Positions 17,303-25,530 of a stretch of 64,000 bases of DNA are shown here, piece by piece. This DNA is from Streptomyces hydrogenans. GTDB lineage: Bacteria; Actinomycetota; Actinomycetes; Streptomycetales; Streptomycetaceae. The notes below the pieces were generated by a model. It did no database searches and had not been told where the DNA came from. It worked only from the letters and a program-made list of their open reading frames with translations. The stretch covers positions 1 to 64,000 of the forward strand of contig NZ_BNBS01000019.1 of assembly GCF_014656075.1 (NCBI RefSeq), given 5' to 3'. A program made the translations under genes and the position numbers. Numbering within the stretch: position 1 is the first letter of the stretch; each line of letters starts with the position of its first letter.

Positions 17303-17818
17303 ATGACCGCAGCCGATCCCGCCTGTGCCGACCCCGCGCTGCCGTCCGCCGCGCGCGGGGGCCCGGTCGGCCACACCCTGGCCCGGGTCTCCCGGGCCCA
17401 TCGCTTCGCCATGGGGCGGCGGCTGCGGGCGCTCGGCCTCTACCCGGGCCAGGAGCTGATGATGATGCGGCTCTGGGACTGCGGGGCGGCCCGCCAGTCG
17501 GAGCTGATCCGGTTCCTCGGCCTGGACCCGTCGACGGTGACGAAGATGCTCCAGCGGCTCGAACAGTGCGGCTGGGTGCGCCGCCGCCCGGACCCCGCCG
17601 ACCGGCGGGCGGTGCTCGTCGAGGCGACGGAGCGGGGGCAGGCGCTGCGGGCCGGCGTCGAGGACGCCTGGTCCGACCTGGAGGAGAGCTCGCTCGCCGG
17701 CCTGGACCCGGCCGAGCGGACGGAACTCGCCCGCCTCCTCGGGGTCCTGGCGGAGAACCTGCGCGCGGAGGCGGACGAGGCGGGCGAGGAGGGCGACTGC
17801 CCGGCGCCGGGCTGCTGA
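17303..17818 (+). CDS. MarR-family regulator
   Basis: A 171-aa winged-helix repressor. The recognition helix region QSELIRFLGLDPSTVTKMLQRLEQCGWVRRRPDPADRRAVLVEAT is the standard MarR DNA-binding core, flanked by dimerisation helices. The ATG at 17303 follows GAGGAG. The C-terminus has two Cys (DCPAPGC), which could sense oxidants or electrophiles; that is an inference from position only. It probably represses itself and the divergent ene-reductase through the palindrome at 17230. The next gene is convergent, 4 nt away. Confidence 0.9.
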   Translation: MTAADPACADPALPSAARGGPVGHTLARVSRAHRFAMGRRLRALGLYPGQELMMMRLWDCGAARQSELIRFLGLDPSTVTKMLQRLEQCGWVRRRPDPADRRAVLVEATERGQALRAGVEDAWSDLEESSLAGLDPAERTELARLLGVLAENLRAEADEAGEEGDCPAPGC

Positions 17819-17822
17819 CGCC

Positions 17823-18881
17823 TCAGCCGGCCAGCACGTCCAGCGCGCGGTCGACGTCCGCCGCCGTGTTGTACAGGTGGAAGGAGGCCCGCAGGTTCCC
17901 GGCGCGGTCCGACAGCAGCACGTCCGCGGCGCGCAGGGCGTCCGCCCGGTGGCCGAGCCCCGGCACGGCGACGACCGTGGAGTCGTCCATGACCGGCTCG
18001 TGCCCGAGGGAGAGCAGCCCGGACCGGAAGCGGGCGGCGAGCCCCTTGTCGTGGGCCTCGATCCGCTCGATGCCGATCTCCTCCAGGAGGGCGAGCGAGC
18101 GGGCCGCGCCGTGGTACGACAGGAAGGCGGCCGGCTCGTCGAACCGACGGGCGGAGCGGGCGAGTTCGCGCACCGGGCCGTAGCTGTTGGCCCACAGCTC
18201 CTCGCCGGTGACCCAGCCCGCGTGGATCGGCAGCAGGCTGTCCTGGGCCTCCTCGGTGACCGTGAGGAAGGACGCGCCGCGCGGGCAGAGCAGGTACTTG
18301 TAGGCACCGGCGACGGTGTAGTCCCACTCCCCCGCCGACAGCGGCAGCCAGCCCGCGGACTGGGTGGCGTCGAGCAGGGTGCGGGCCCCGTGGGCCGCGG
18401 CGGCGGCCCGCACGGCGGCGAGGTCGGCGGTGCGGCCGTCCGCCGACTGCACGGCGGAGAAGGCGACCAGCGCGGTCTCCGGGCCGACGGAGTCGGCGAG
18501 CCGCTCCAGCGGCACGAACCGGGTCTTGAGGTCGCCGCGGACCGTGAAGGGCGTGAGGACGGAGGAGAAGTCGCCCTCGGGGAAGAGGATCTCGGCGCCG
18601 GAGGGCATCGACTGGGCGATCATCCCGCAGTGCACGGCGACCGAGCTGCCGACCGCGACTCGCTCGGGCGCGACCGAGGCGAGCCGGGCGAAGGCGGCCC
18701 GGGCCTCGGCCACGACGTCGAAGCTGCCCGCGCCGTCCGCGCGCCCGTCCGCGGTCTCCTCGGCGAGGAGGGTGACCGCCTCGACGGTGCGGCGCGGCAG
18801 CAGACCGCAGGCGGAGGTGTTCAGGTAGGTCCGCCGGGGGGCGAACTCGGCGCCGCCGAGCGGCTGATCGAGGGAGTCCAT
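17823..18881 (-). CDS. Class V-fold PLP enzyme (cysteine-desulfurase-like)
   Basis: A 352-aa fold type I protein resembling SufS/EgtE-like class V enzymes. It begins with RRTYLNTSACGLLP, has the cofactor Asp in TLLDATQSAGWLPL and the PLP lysine in VAGAYKYLLCPRGASF. The mobile catalytic-cysteine loop of true desulfurases (as in SufS at 52039) is not evident, so a lyase, epimerase or aminotransferase is as likely as a sulfur donor. It ends with SFHLYNTAADVDRAL, typical of the class. It stands alone on the minus strand with a 93-bp gap to the next gene downstream. Confidence 0.75.
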   Translation of the reverse strand: MDSLDQPLGGAEFAPRRTYLNTSACGLLPRRTVEAVTLLAEETADGRADGAGSFDVVAEARAAFARLASVAPERVAVGSSVAVHCGMIAQSMPSGAEILFPEGDFSSVLTPFTVRGDLKTRFVPLERLADSVGPETALVAFSAVQSADGRTADLAAVRAAAAAHGARTLLDATQSAGWLPLSAGEWDYTVAGAYKYLLCPRGASFLTVTEEAQDSLLPIHAGWVTGEELWANSYGPVRELARSARRFDEPAAFLSYHGAARSLALLEEIGIERIEAHDKGLAARFRSGLLSLGHEPVMDDSTVVAVPGLGHRADALRAADVLLSDRAGNLRASFHLYNTAADVDRALDVLAG

Positions 18882-18974
18882 GCCCCCAGCCTGGGCTCCC
18901 CCCGACCACCCGTCAATGGCGGCCGATCATGGGGGAGCCCCCAAGTGGCGCTTATCCGCGCAGCTCAGGAGGGG

Positions 18975-19685
18975 TCAGCCGCGCGGCGGGACCTCGCAGC
19001 CGTCCGGGCCGCACGCCTCGGCGTCGGCGGCGCCGACGGGCTGGAGGGCGCGGCCCTGCCACGCCTGCTCCAGGGCCTGGGTGAAGACCTCGGCGGGCTG
19101 TCCGCCGGAGACGCCGTAGCGGCGGTCGAGGACGAAGAACGGCACGCCGTTGGCGCCGAGTTCGGACGCCTCGCGCTCGTCGGCCCGCACCGCGTCGGCG
19201 TAGGCGGTCTCGTCGGCGAGGACGCCGCGGACCTCGGCCTCGTCGAGCCCGGCCTCCACGGCGAGGGCCACCAGGGTCTCGGCGTCGAAGACGGACCGCT
19301 CCTCGGCGAAGTTCGCCCGGTAGGCGAGGTCGAGCAGCTCGTTCTGCCGGCCGCGCTCCTTGGCCAGGTGCAGCAGCCGGTGGATGTCGAAGGTGTTGCC
19401 GTGGTCGCGGCCGTCGGCGAGGTACTCCAGGCCCTCGGCGTGCGCGTTGGACGCCACGTGCGCCTCCATGGCCCGGGCCTCGTCCAGCGTCCGCCCGTAC
19501 TTCTTCGCCAGCATCTCCAGGACGGGCCCGGTGTCGCCCTTGGCACGGTGCGGGTCGAGCTCGAAGGACCGGTGCACGACCTCGACGTCGTCGCGGTGCG
19601 CGAAGGCGGCCAGTCCCTTCTCGAAGCGGGCCTTGCCGATGTAGCACCAGGGGCAGGCGATGTCCGACCAGATCTCGACGCGCAT
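18975..19685 (-). CDS. DsbA-family oxidoreductase, FrnE-like
   Basis: A 236-aa cytosolic thioredoxin-fold protein of the FrnE group. The active site is CPWC in EIWSDIACPWCYIGKARFEKGL, with the inserted helical domain and the cis-proline loop NGVPFFVLDRRYGVSGGQP after it. There is no signal peptide. FrnE-like proteins are implicated in disulfide chemistry and oxidative-stress resistance; the name comes from a frenolicin-cluster homologue. The C-terminus has an extra CGPDGC pair of cysteines that could form a second redox or metal site. ATG 19685 follows GGAAACCC. Confidence 0.9.
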   Translation of the reverse strand: MRVEIWSDIACPWCYIGKARFEKGLAAFAHRDDVEVVHRSFELDPHRAKGDTGPVLEMLAKKYGRTLDEARAMEAHVASNAHAEGLEYLADGRDHGNTFDIHRLLHLAKERGRQNELLDLAYRANFAEERSVFDAETLVALAVEAGLDEAEVRGVLADETAYADAVRADEREASELGANGVPFFVLDRRYGVSGGQPAEVFTQALEQAWQGRALQPVGAADAEACGPDGCEVPPRG

Positions 19686-19753
19686 GGGTTTCCTTCACTC
19701 CGGGGGGCGGGCTGTCCTGGGTGCAACACCGCCCCCGGCGGATTTCATTCCGT

Positions 19754-21232
19754 TTACGCCCGCGGGGCGTCGCGCAGCTCCGGCGGGAGGAGGTGCTGGG
19801 GCGTGGACTGGTAGGTGACCGGGCGGAGCCAGCGCTCGATGGCGGTGGCGCCGACCGAGGTGGAGGTGGAGGTGGTGGCCGGGTAGGGGCCGCCGTGGTG
19901 CTGGGCGGCGGCGACGGCGACGCCGGTGGGCCAGCCGCCGACGAGGACGCGGCCCGCGAGCGGGGTGAGCGCGGCCAGCAGGCCGGGGGCGGCCGGGTCG
20001 TCGTCGGCGCAGTGCAGGGTGGCGGTGAGGTTGCCGGGCAGCCGGCCCAGGACGGCGCCGACCTGCGCCTCGTCGGTGTAGCGGGCGACGACGGTGACGG
20101 GGCCGAAGCATTCCTCCAGGAGGAGCTCGTGGCCGCCGTCGGCGAGCCGGGCCGCGTCGACGGTGAGGACGCCGGCGGTGACGGTGTGCTCGTCGGCCGC
20201 GCCGGGGACGACGGGCGCCTCGACGCCGTCGAGGGCGGCCCGCGCGGTGACGCCCTCGACGAAGGCGGCCCGCATCCGGTGGTCGAGCAGGACGGCGGGG
20301 CCGGCCTGGGCGACGCCCTCGGTGAGGGCGGCGAGGAAGCGGTCGCCGTCGGCCCCGGCCGGGGCGAGGACGAAGCCCGGCTTGGTGCAGAACTGTCCCG
20401 CGCCCAGGGTCATGGAGCCGGCCAGGCCCGCGCCGGTCTCCTCGGCCCGCTCGGCGACCGCGCCGGGGGTGATCACGACCGGGTTGAGGGAGCCGAGCTC
20501 GCCGTGGAAGGGGATCGGTACGGGGCGGGCGGCGGCGGCGTCGAAGAGCGCCCGGCCGCCGCGCACGGAGCCGGTGAAGCCGGCCGCGGCGACCAGCGGG
20601 TGGCGGACCAGCTCGACGCCCGCGTCGAAGCCGTGCACCAGCACCACGACGTCCTCGGGCAGCCCGGCCTTGGCGGCGGCGCGGCGCAGCAGGCCGGCGG
20701 CCAGCTCGGAGGTGGCCGGGTGGTCGGGGTGGGCCTTGACGACGACGGGGCAGCCGGCCGCCAGCGCGCTGGCGGTGTCGCCGCCGGGCACGGAGAAGGC
20801 GAGCGGGAAGTTGCTGGCCGCGTAGACGGCGACGACGCCGAGCGGGATCTTCCAGCGGCGCAGGTCCGGGCGGGGCGGCACGGCCGTCGGGTCGGGCAGG
20901 TCGACGCGCACGTCGAGGTAGCCGCCGTCCTCGACGACCTCGGCGAAGGCGCGCAGCTGGGCGCTGGTGCGGGCGAGCTCGCCGGTGAGCCGGGGGGCGC
21001 CGAGGGCGGTCTCGGCGTCGGCGGTGGCGACGACCTCTTCTGCGGAGGCGTCGAGGAGGTCGGCGGCGGCCCTGAGGAAGGCGGCCCGGACCGCGCGGTC
21101 GGCGAGGGACTCCCGGGTGGCGTGGGCGGCCCGGACCGCGCGGTCGACGTCGGCGGCCGTGGCCTCTGTCGCGACCTGCTCGCGCCGCTTCCCCGACCGG
21201 GGGTCCACACTCCACACTGCTGCTGCCGACAC
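19754..21232 (-). CDS. Aldehyde dehydrogenase (NADP+), ketoglutarate-semialdehyde type
   Basis: A 492-aa dehydrogenase of the KGSADH/AraE-like branch, which oxidises 2,5-dioxopentanoate to 2-oxoglutarate at the end of non-phosphorylating sugar-acid and hydroxyproline routes. Seen: the substrate/cofactor block VYAASNFPLAFSVPGGDTASALAAGCPVVVKAH, catalytic Glu in FHGELGSLNPV and catalytic Cys in GAGQFCTKPG. The GTG at 21232 was chosen for its AGGGG 7 nt upstream and family-like N-terminus. It is divergent from an IclR regulator, and its promoter region carries two GTTCA-type operators also found near a uronate dehydrogenase at 33.3 kb, supporting an aldarate/uronate role. Confidence 0.88.
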   Translation of the reverse strand: MSAAAVWSVDPRSGKRREQVATEATAADVDRAVRAAHATRESLADRAVRAAFLRAAADLLDASAEEVVATADAETALGAPRLTGELARTSAQLRAFAEVVEDGGYLDVRVDLPDPTAVPPRPDLRRWKIPLGVVAVYAASNFPLAFSVPGGDTASALAAGCPVVVKAHPDHPATSELAAGLLRRAAAKAGLPEDVVVLVHGFDAGVELVRHPLVAAAGFTGSVRGGRALFDAAAARPVPIPFHGELGSLNPVVITPGAVAERAEETGAGLAGSMTLGAGQFCTKPGFVLAPAGADGDRFLAALTEGVAQAGPAVLLDHRMRAAFVEGVTARAALDGVEAPVVPGAADEHTVTAGVLTVDAARLADGGHELLLEECFGPVTVVARYTDEAQVGAVLGRLPGNLTATLHCADDDPAAPGLLAALTPLAGRVLVGGWPTGVAVAAAQHHGGPYPATTSTSTSVGATAIERWLRPVTYQSTPQHLLPPELRDAPRA

Positions 21233-21244
21233 CGCCACACCCCT

Positions 21245-21260
21245 GTTCACTATGATGAAC
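21245..21260. promoter_or_regulatory. IclR-type operator 1
   Basis: GTTCACTATGATGAAC, inverted halves GTTCA/TGAAC separated by 6 nt. It lies 12 nt upstream of the dehydrogenase GTG, where binding would block initiation. Same motif as at 21264, 33311 and 33423. Confidence 0.75.
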
Positions 21261-21263
21261 GCC

Positions 21264-21279
21264 GTTCTTGTGCATGAAC
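21264..21279. promoter_or_regulatory. IclR-type operator 2
   Basis: GTTCTTGTGCATGAAC, centred 19 bp from operator 1 (just under two helical turns, so roughly the same face), matching the tandem-dimer binding common for IclR proteins. Its inverted halves are GTTC/GAAC. Confidence 0.7.
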
Positions 21280-21354
21280 GCTTCGGGGTGGACTCTATTG
21301 ACGCCACGGGCGTTCCCACAAGGTCGTCCGGAAGTCAGGGAGAAGGGCGGGGTC

Positions 21355-22125
21355 ATGGCGGGTGCCGACGCGAACGGTGCGCAGGTGAAGTCCGCGGTGC
21401 GGACGGTGGAGCTGCTGGAGTTCTTCGCCGGACGGCCGGGGATGCACACCCTGGCGGCCGTCCAGGAGGCCGTGGGCTACCCCAAGTCGAGCCTGTACAT
21501 GCTGCTGCGCACCCTGGTCGAGCTGGGCTGGGTGGAGACCGACGCCACCGGCACGCGCTACGGCATCGGGGTGCGGGCCCTGCTGGTGGGGACCTCGTAC
21601 ATCGACGGCGACGAGGTCGTGGCGGCCTCCCGGGTCACCCTGGACCGGCTCTCGGACGACACCACCGAGACCGTCCACCTCGCGCGCCTCGACGGCACCA
21701 GCGTGGTCTACCTCGCGACCCGGCAGTCCCAGCACCACCTGCGGCCCTTCACCCGGGTCGGGCGACGCCTCCCGGCGCACTCGACCGCGCTGGGGAAGGC
21801 CCTGCTCGCCACCCACGACGACGAGCAGGTGCGGGAGCTGCTGCCGAAGGTGCTGCCGTCGGTGACCGAGCACACGATCACCGACCGGGAGCGGCTGATC
21901 GAGGAGCTGGCGGGGGTCCGCGAGGCGGGCTACGCGGTGGACCGCGAGGAGAACACCCTGGGGCTGCGCTGCTTCGCGGTGGCGATCCCCTACCGGACCC
22001 CGGCCCGGGACGCGCTGAGCTGCTCGGTGCCGGCCGCCCGGCTGACCCCGGGCCACGAGCAGCTGATCAAGGACGCCCTCTTCGACGCGCGCGACCGGCT
22101 GACGCTGGCGACCCGGCGGCTGTGA
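21355..22125 (+). CDS. IclR-family regulator of the divergent aldehyde dehydrogenase
   Basis: A 256-aa protein with an N-terminal winged helix (VKSAVRTVELLEFFAGRPGMHTLAAVQEAVGYPKSSLYMLLRTL) and a C-terminal IclR effector domain (RRLPAHSTALGKALLA, GYAVDREENTLGLRCFAVAIPY). It should repress or activate the divergent dehydrogenase in response to a small sugar-acid-like ligand. ATG 21355 is preceded by a purine-rich GGAGAAGGGCGGGG. The matching operators at 33311 and 33423 suggest that it also controls the uronate dehydrogenase locus; that is inference. Confidence 0.92.
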   Translation: MAGADANGAQVKSAVRTVELLEFFAGRPGMHTLAAVQEAVGYPKSSLYMLLRTLVELGWVETDATGTRYGIGVRALLVGTSYIDGDEVVAASRVTLDRLSDDTTETVHLARLDGTSVVYLATRQSQHHLRPFTRVGRRLPAHSTALGKALLATHDDEQVRELLPKVLPSVTEHTITDRERLIEELAGVREAGYAVDREENTLGLRCFAVAIPYRTPARDALSCSVPAARLTPGHEQLIKDALFDARDRLTLATRRL

Positions 22126-22223
22126 GGCGGGTCACGGACCGGATGCGTGCCGGATGAACGTTTCCTGAGAATCCGGCCACAAGCGGAACGCCTCCCGCCG
22201 CCCCGTTCGTCCCTCCAGGTGCC

Positions 22224-23672
22224 ATGAACAAGACCATCAGGCGCACCTCGGTCTTCGTGCTGCTCCTCGTGCTGGCCCTGCTGGGCCGGGCCACCTGGGT
22301 GCAGGCGTACGAGAGCAAGGCGCTCGCGAACGACAGCAAGAACCGGCGGAAGACCATCGCGCAGTACGCGCAGCCGCTCGGGAACATCGTCGTGGCCGGT
22401 TCGCCGGTCACCGGCTCGAAGCGCACCGAGAGCGGTGATCTCGACTACGCGCGCACCTACACGGAGGGCGAGCTGTACGCGGCGGTCACCGGCTACAGCT
22501 CGCAGGCGTACGGCGCCACCCAGCTGGAGGGCATCTACTCCGGGATCCTGGACGGCACCGACGACCGGCTCAAGAACCCGGTGGACGCGGTCACCCGCGC
22601 GCAGCAGGAACCGGGCACGGTCGTCACCACCATCGACCCGGCCGTGCAGAAGGCCGGCTTCGAGGCGCTCGGCGACACGAAGGGCGCGGCGGTCGCGATC
22701 GACCCGGTGTCCGGCCGGATCCTCGGCATGGTCTCCACGCCCTCCTACGACCCGTCGGCGATCGCCGGGACCACGGACGGCGACGCCTGGAAGCGGCTCA
22801 CGGAGGACCCGGACAAGCCGCTGGTCAACCGGGCGCTGCGGCAGCCGCTGCCGCCCGGCTCCACCTTCAAGCTGGTCGTCGCGGCCGCCGCCCTGGAGGA
22901 CGGGCTGTACCCCTCGGTGGACGCCCGGACCCAGAGCCCCGACCCGTACACCCTGCCGGGCACCCGGACCGTGCTGCCGAACGAGAACGCCTCGGCGCCC
23001 TGCGAGAACGCCACGATCCGCACCGCGCTGCGCTACTCCTGCAACAACGTCTTCGGCAAGATGGCCGCCGACCTGGGGCAGGACAAGGTGCGGGCGATGG
23101 CGGAGAAGTTCGGCTTCAACGACGACGAGCTGGACGTGCCCGTCCGGGCCTACCCGAGCGTCTACCCGTCCGGGATGGACCGGGCGCAGACCGCGCTGAC
23201 CGGCATCGGGCAGTTCGACGTCACCGCCACCCCGCTCCAGATGGCGATGGTCTCGGCGGTGATCGCCAACGACGGACAGCTCGCCGCCCCGCACATGGTC
23301 TCCGAGGTGGTCGACGCCGACGGCGACGCCCTGGAGACCCACGACGACGGCGACACCACCCGGGTCGTCTCCGCCGCCACCGCCGAGCAGCTGCGCAGCG
23401 CGATGGTGACGGTGGTGGAGGAGGGCACGGGCACCAACGCGGCGGTCCCCGGGGCCGAGGTCGGCGGCAAGACGGGCACCGCGCAGCACGGCGAGAACAA
23501 CAGCAAGACGCCGTACGCCTGGTTCACCTCCTACGCGAAGGACGCGTCGACCGGGAAGCAGGTGGCGGTGGCCGTGCTGATCGAGGACTCGGGGGCGGCC
23601 CGCTCCGAGGTCAGCGGCAACGGGCTGGCCGCGCCGGTGGCGCAGAAGATGATGGCGGCCGCCCTGAAGTGA
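22224..23672 (+). CDS. Class B penicillin-binding protein (PbpA/FtsI-like transpeptidase)
   Basis: A 482-aa D,D-transpeptidase with one N-terminal membrane anchor (SVFVLLLVLALLGRATWVQ) and the catalytic domain outside. All three active-site motifs are present: STFK with Ser213, SCN at 272-274, and KTGT at 416-419. The short N-terminal region and the pattern IDPAVQKAGFEAL/GAAVAIDPVSGRILGMVSTP match the actinobacterial PbpA type rather than full-length FtsI. It probably contributes to septal or sporulation cell-wall synthesis. It stands alone, ending at a perfect 11-bp terminator hairpin. Confidence 0.93.
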   Translation: MNKTIRRTSVFVLLLVLALLGRATWVQAYESKALANDSKNRRKTIAQYAQPLGNIVVAGSPVTGSKRTESGDLDYARTYTEGELYAAVTGYSSQAYGATQLEGIYSGILDGTDDRLKNPVDAVTRAQQEPGTVVTTIDPAVQKAGFEALGDTKGAAVAIDPVSGRILGMVSTPSYDPSAIAGTTDGDAWKRLTEDPDKPLVNRALRQPLPPGSTFKLVVAAAALEDGLYPSVDARTQSPDPYTLPGTRTVLPNENASAPCENATIRTALRYSCNNVFGKMAADLGQDKVRAMAEKFGFNDDELDVPVRAYPSVYPSGMDRAQTALTGIGQFDVTATPLQMAMVSAVIANDGQLAAPHMVSEVVDADGDALETHDDGDTTRVVSAATAEQLRSAMVTVVEEGTGTNAAVPGAEVGGKTGTAQHGENNSKTPYAWFTSYAKDASTGKQVAVAVLIEDSGAARSEVSGNGLAAPVAQKMMAAALK

Positions 23673-23675
23673 CGT

Positions 23676-23702
23676 CCGTGGGGGCCGGATTGGCCCCCAC
23701 GG
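23676..23702 (+). terminator. Terminator of the PBP gene
   Basis: Perfect 11-bp stem CCGTGGGGGCC / GGCCCCCACGG with loop GGATT, 3 nt after the stop codon. Confidence 0.8.
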
Positions 23703-23782
23703 GCTTCCGCGCGATATGCAGGATCACGCTCGAACACCAGAGCGCCCCCTGAAGTGTCGATCTTGCTCCGCGGAGGACCGTC

Positions 23783-24205
23783 GTGCGTCGCCTGCCCCGT
23801 TCGCTGTCCGGCTGGACCATGGCGGTCTTCGGCCTCCTCGCCGCCGCCCTCGGGGTGGTGGGCCTGGTCGCCCCCGACGCCCTCCTCACGGTGATGGGCT
23901 TCGAGCCGGTGCCCGACGGAGGGCGCGCGGAGGGCGACCACACCCTGGTCTTCCTCACCGCCTCCTCGATGGCCGCGCTCAACATGGGCGTCTACTACGT
24001 CCTCGCCGCGCTCGCCGACTGGCGGGCCTTCTTCCGCTGGACGGTCCCCTTCCGCCTCCTCACCTTCGCGGTCTTCACCCTCGCGGTCCTTACCGGCCGG
24101 GCCCCCTCCGGCTTCCTCGGAGTCGGCCTGTGGGAGGGGCTCGGTGCCCTGGTCACGGGGGCGGCGCTGTGGTACGAGCGGAAGCGGTCCGCCGCGCACG
24201 CCTAG
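23783..24205 (+). CDS. Small four-helix membrane protein, unknown function
   Basis: A 140-aa protein with four predicted membrane segments: MAVFGLLAAALGVVGLVAPDALL, LVFLTASSMAALNMGVYYVLAAL, FRLLTFAVFTLAVLTG and GLWEGLGALVTGAALWY. GTG 23783 follows GGAGGA. I do not recognise a family function; similar small proteins are widespread in actinobacteria. It is followed 50 bp later by an MFS gene on the same strand, which may be co-transcribed. Confidence 0.75.
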   Translation: MRRLPRSLSGWTMAVFGLLAAALGVVGLVAPDALLTVMGFEPVPDGGRAEGDHTLVFLTASSMAALNMGVYYVLAALADWRAFFRWTVPFRLLTFAVFTLAVLTGRAPSGFLGVGLWEGLGALVTGAALWYERKRSAAHA

Positions 24206-24255
24206 GGCAGGTGCCCGATCCGCCGGGGCCGCCTCAGACGTCAGAGTCTCCCTCC

Positions 24256-25467
24256 ATGCGCTGGTATCTGACAGGTGTGGTCGTGTCCGGGTTCGGGACG
24301 ACGGCGATGTGGCTGGTCTCCGGGATCTGGGTCAAGTCGCTGACGGGTTCGGACGGTCTCGCGGCCCTCACCGCCTTCGCCCTCTGGGCCCCCGCCCTCC
24401 TCGGGCCGCTCCTCGGCACGCTCGCCGACCGGGTGCGCCGCCGCCCGCTGCTGATCGTCCTCGACCTCGCGGCGGCCGCCGTGCTGCCGGCCCTGCTCTG
24501 GGTGACCTCGGCCGACCGGGTGTGGCTGCTCTTCGCCGTCCTCGTGCTGTACGGCGCGCAGGGCGCCGTCCACGACGCGGCCGAGCAGGCCCTGCTCGCG
24601 ACCGGCTTCGCCAAGGAGCGGCTGGGCTCGGTCAACGGCTGGCGGATGACGGCCGGCGAGTCGATGAAACTGATCGCCCCGCTGGTCGCGGCGGGCCTCT
24701 TCGCCCGCTACGGCGGCGGCCCGGTGGCCCTCCTGGACGCGGCGACCTTCGCGCTGGCCGCGGCGGCGTTCGCCGCCATGCGGGTGCGGGAGGAGCGGCC
24801 CGCGCCGGCCGCGCGCGAGCGGGGCGCGTGGCGGCGCGAGACCGACGAGGGCGTCCGGCTGATCGCCGCCTCGCCGGTGCTGCGGCCGCTGGTCGCCGCC
24901 GGGGCCTTCACCATGTTGCTCGCCGGGGTGAACGGCGCGGCGGTGTACGCGGTGGTGGACCAGGGGCTGGGCCGGCCGCCCGCGTACGCCGGGGTGCTCT
25001 ACGCGGTGCAGGGCGCCGGTTCGGTGCTCGCCGGCCTGACCACCGGGCCGCTGCTGCGCCGGATCCCCGAGCGGCTGCTCGCCGCCGCCGGACTGGCCCT
25101 CTTCGCCGCGGCGGCCGGGGTACGGGCGCTGCCGTACGAGGCGACGGCGCTGGCGGCGAGCGCGGTGATCGGCCTCGGCATGCCGTGGGTGCTGGTGGCG
25201 GCGATGACCGCGGTCCAGCGGGAGGCCCCGGCGGAGGCGGTCGGCCGGATCGCGGCGACCGCGAACACCGCGCTGTTCGTGCCGAACGCGGTGGCCCTGG
25301 CGGCGGGCGCGGCCCTGGTCACGACCGTGGACGTGACGGTGCTGCTTCCGGGGCTCGCGGTGGCGGGCCGGGCCTGGGCGGCGGGCACGGCCTCGGCCCC
25401 GCCGGCCGCGCGGGCCGGGAACGCGCCGGAGGAGGCCCCGGCGGAGCCGGGACGGACGCGCTCGTAG
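24256..25467 (+). CDS. MFS transporter
   Basis: A 403-aa polytopic protein of the major facilitator superfamily, 12 hydrophobic segments. The loop 2-3 signature is GTLADRVRRRPLLIVLD, typical of drug/macrolide-efflux (MefA/enterobactin exporter-like) members. ATG 24256 was chosen because it opens directly into helix 1 (WYLTGVVVSGFGTTAMWLVSGIWV); upstream in-frame sequence overlaps the previous gene. No ribosome site is obvious and the preceding DNA may hold a promoter giving a leaderless or short-leader mRNA. Substrate unknown. Confidence 0.85.
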   Translation: MRWYLTGVVVSGFGTTAMWLVSGIWVKSLTGSDGLAALTAFALWAPALLGPLLGTLADRVRRRPLLIVLDLAAAAVLPALLWVTSADRVWLLFAVLVLYGAQGAVHDAAEQALLATGFAKERLGSVNGWRMTAGESMKLIAPLVAAGLFARYGGGPVALLDAATFALAAAAFAAMRVREERPAPAARERGAWRRETDEGVRLIAASPVLRPLVAAGAFTMLLAGVNGAAVYAVVDQGLGRPPAYAGVLYAVQGAGSVLAGLTTGPLLRRIPERLLAAAGLALFAAAAGVRALPYEATALAASAVIGLGMPWVLVAAMTAVQREAPAEAVGRIAATANTALFVPNAVALAAGAALVTTVDVTVLLPGLAVAGRAWAAGTASAPPAARAGNAPEEAPAEPGRTRS

Positions 25468-25530
25468 TGCGTCCCCGGGGGCGGCCGGGGAGCATGGAAG
25501 GGGCGGCGGGCTCGGCGGGAGGAGGGCAGG

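Noticed and set aside
17823..18881. Second cysteine desulfurase or ergothioneine EgtE
   Set aside because: The catalytic-Cys loop is not evident and no egt genes are near; kept as an unassigned class V enzyme.
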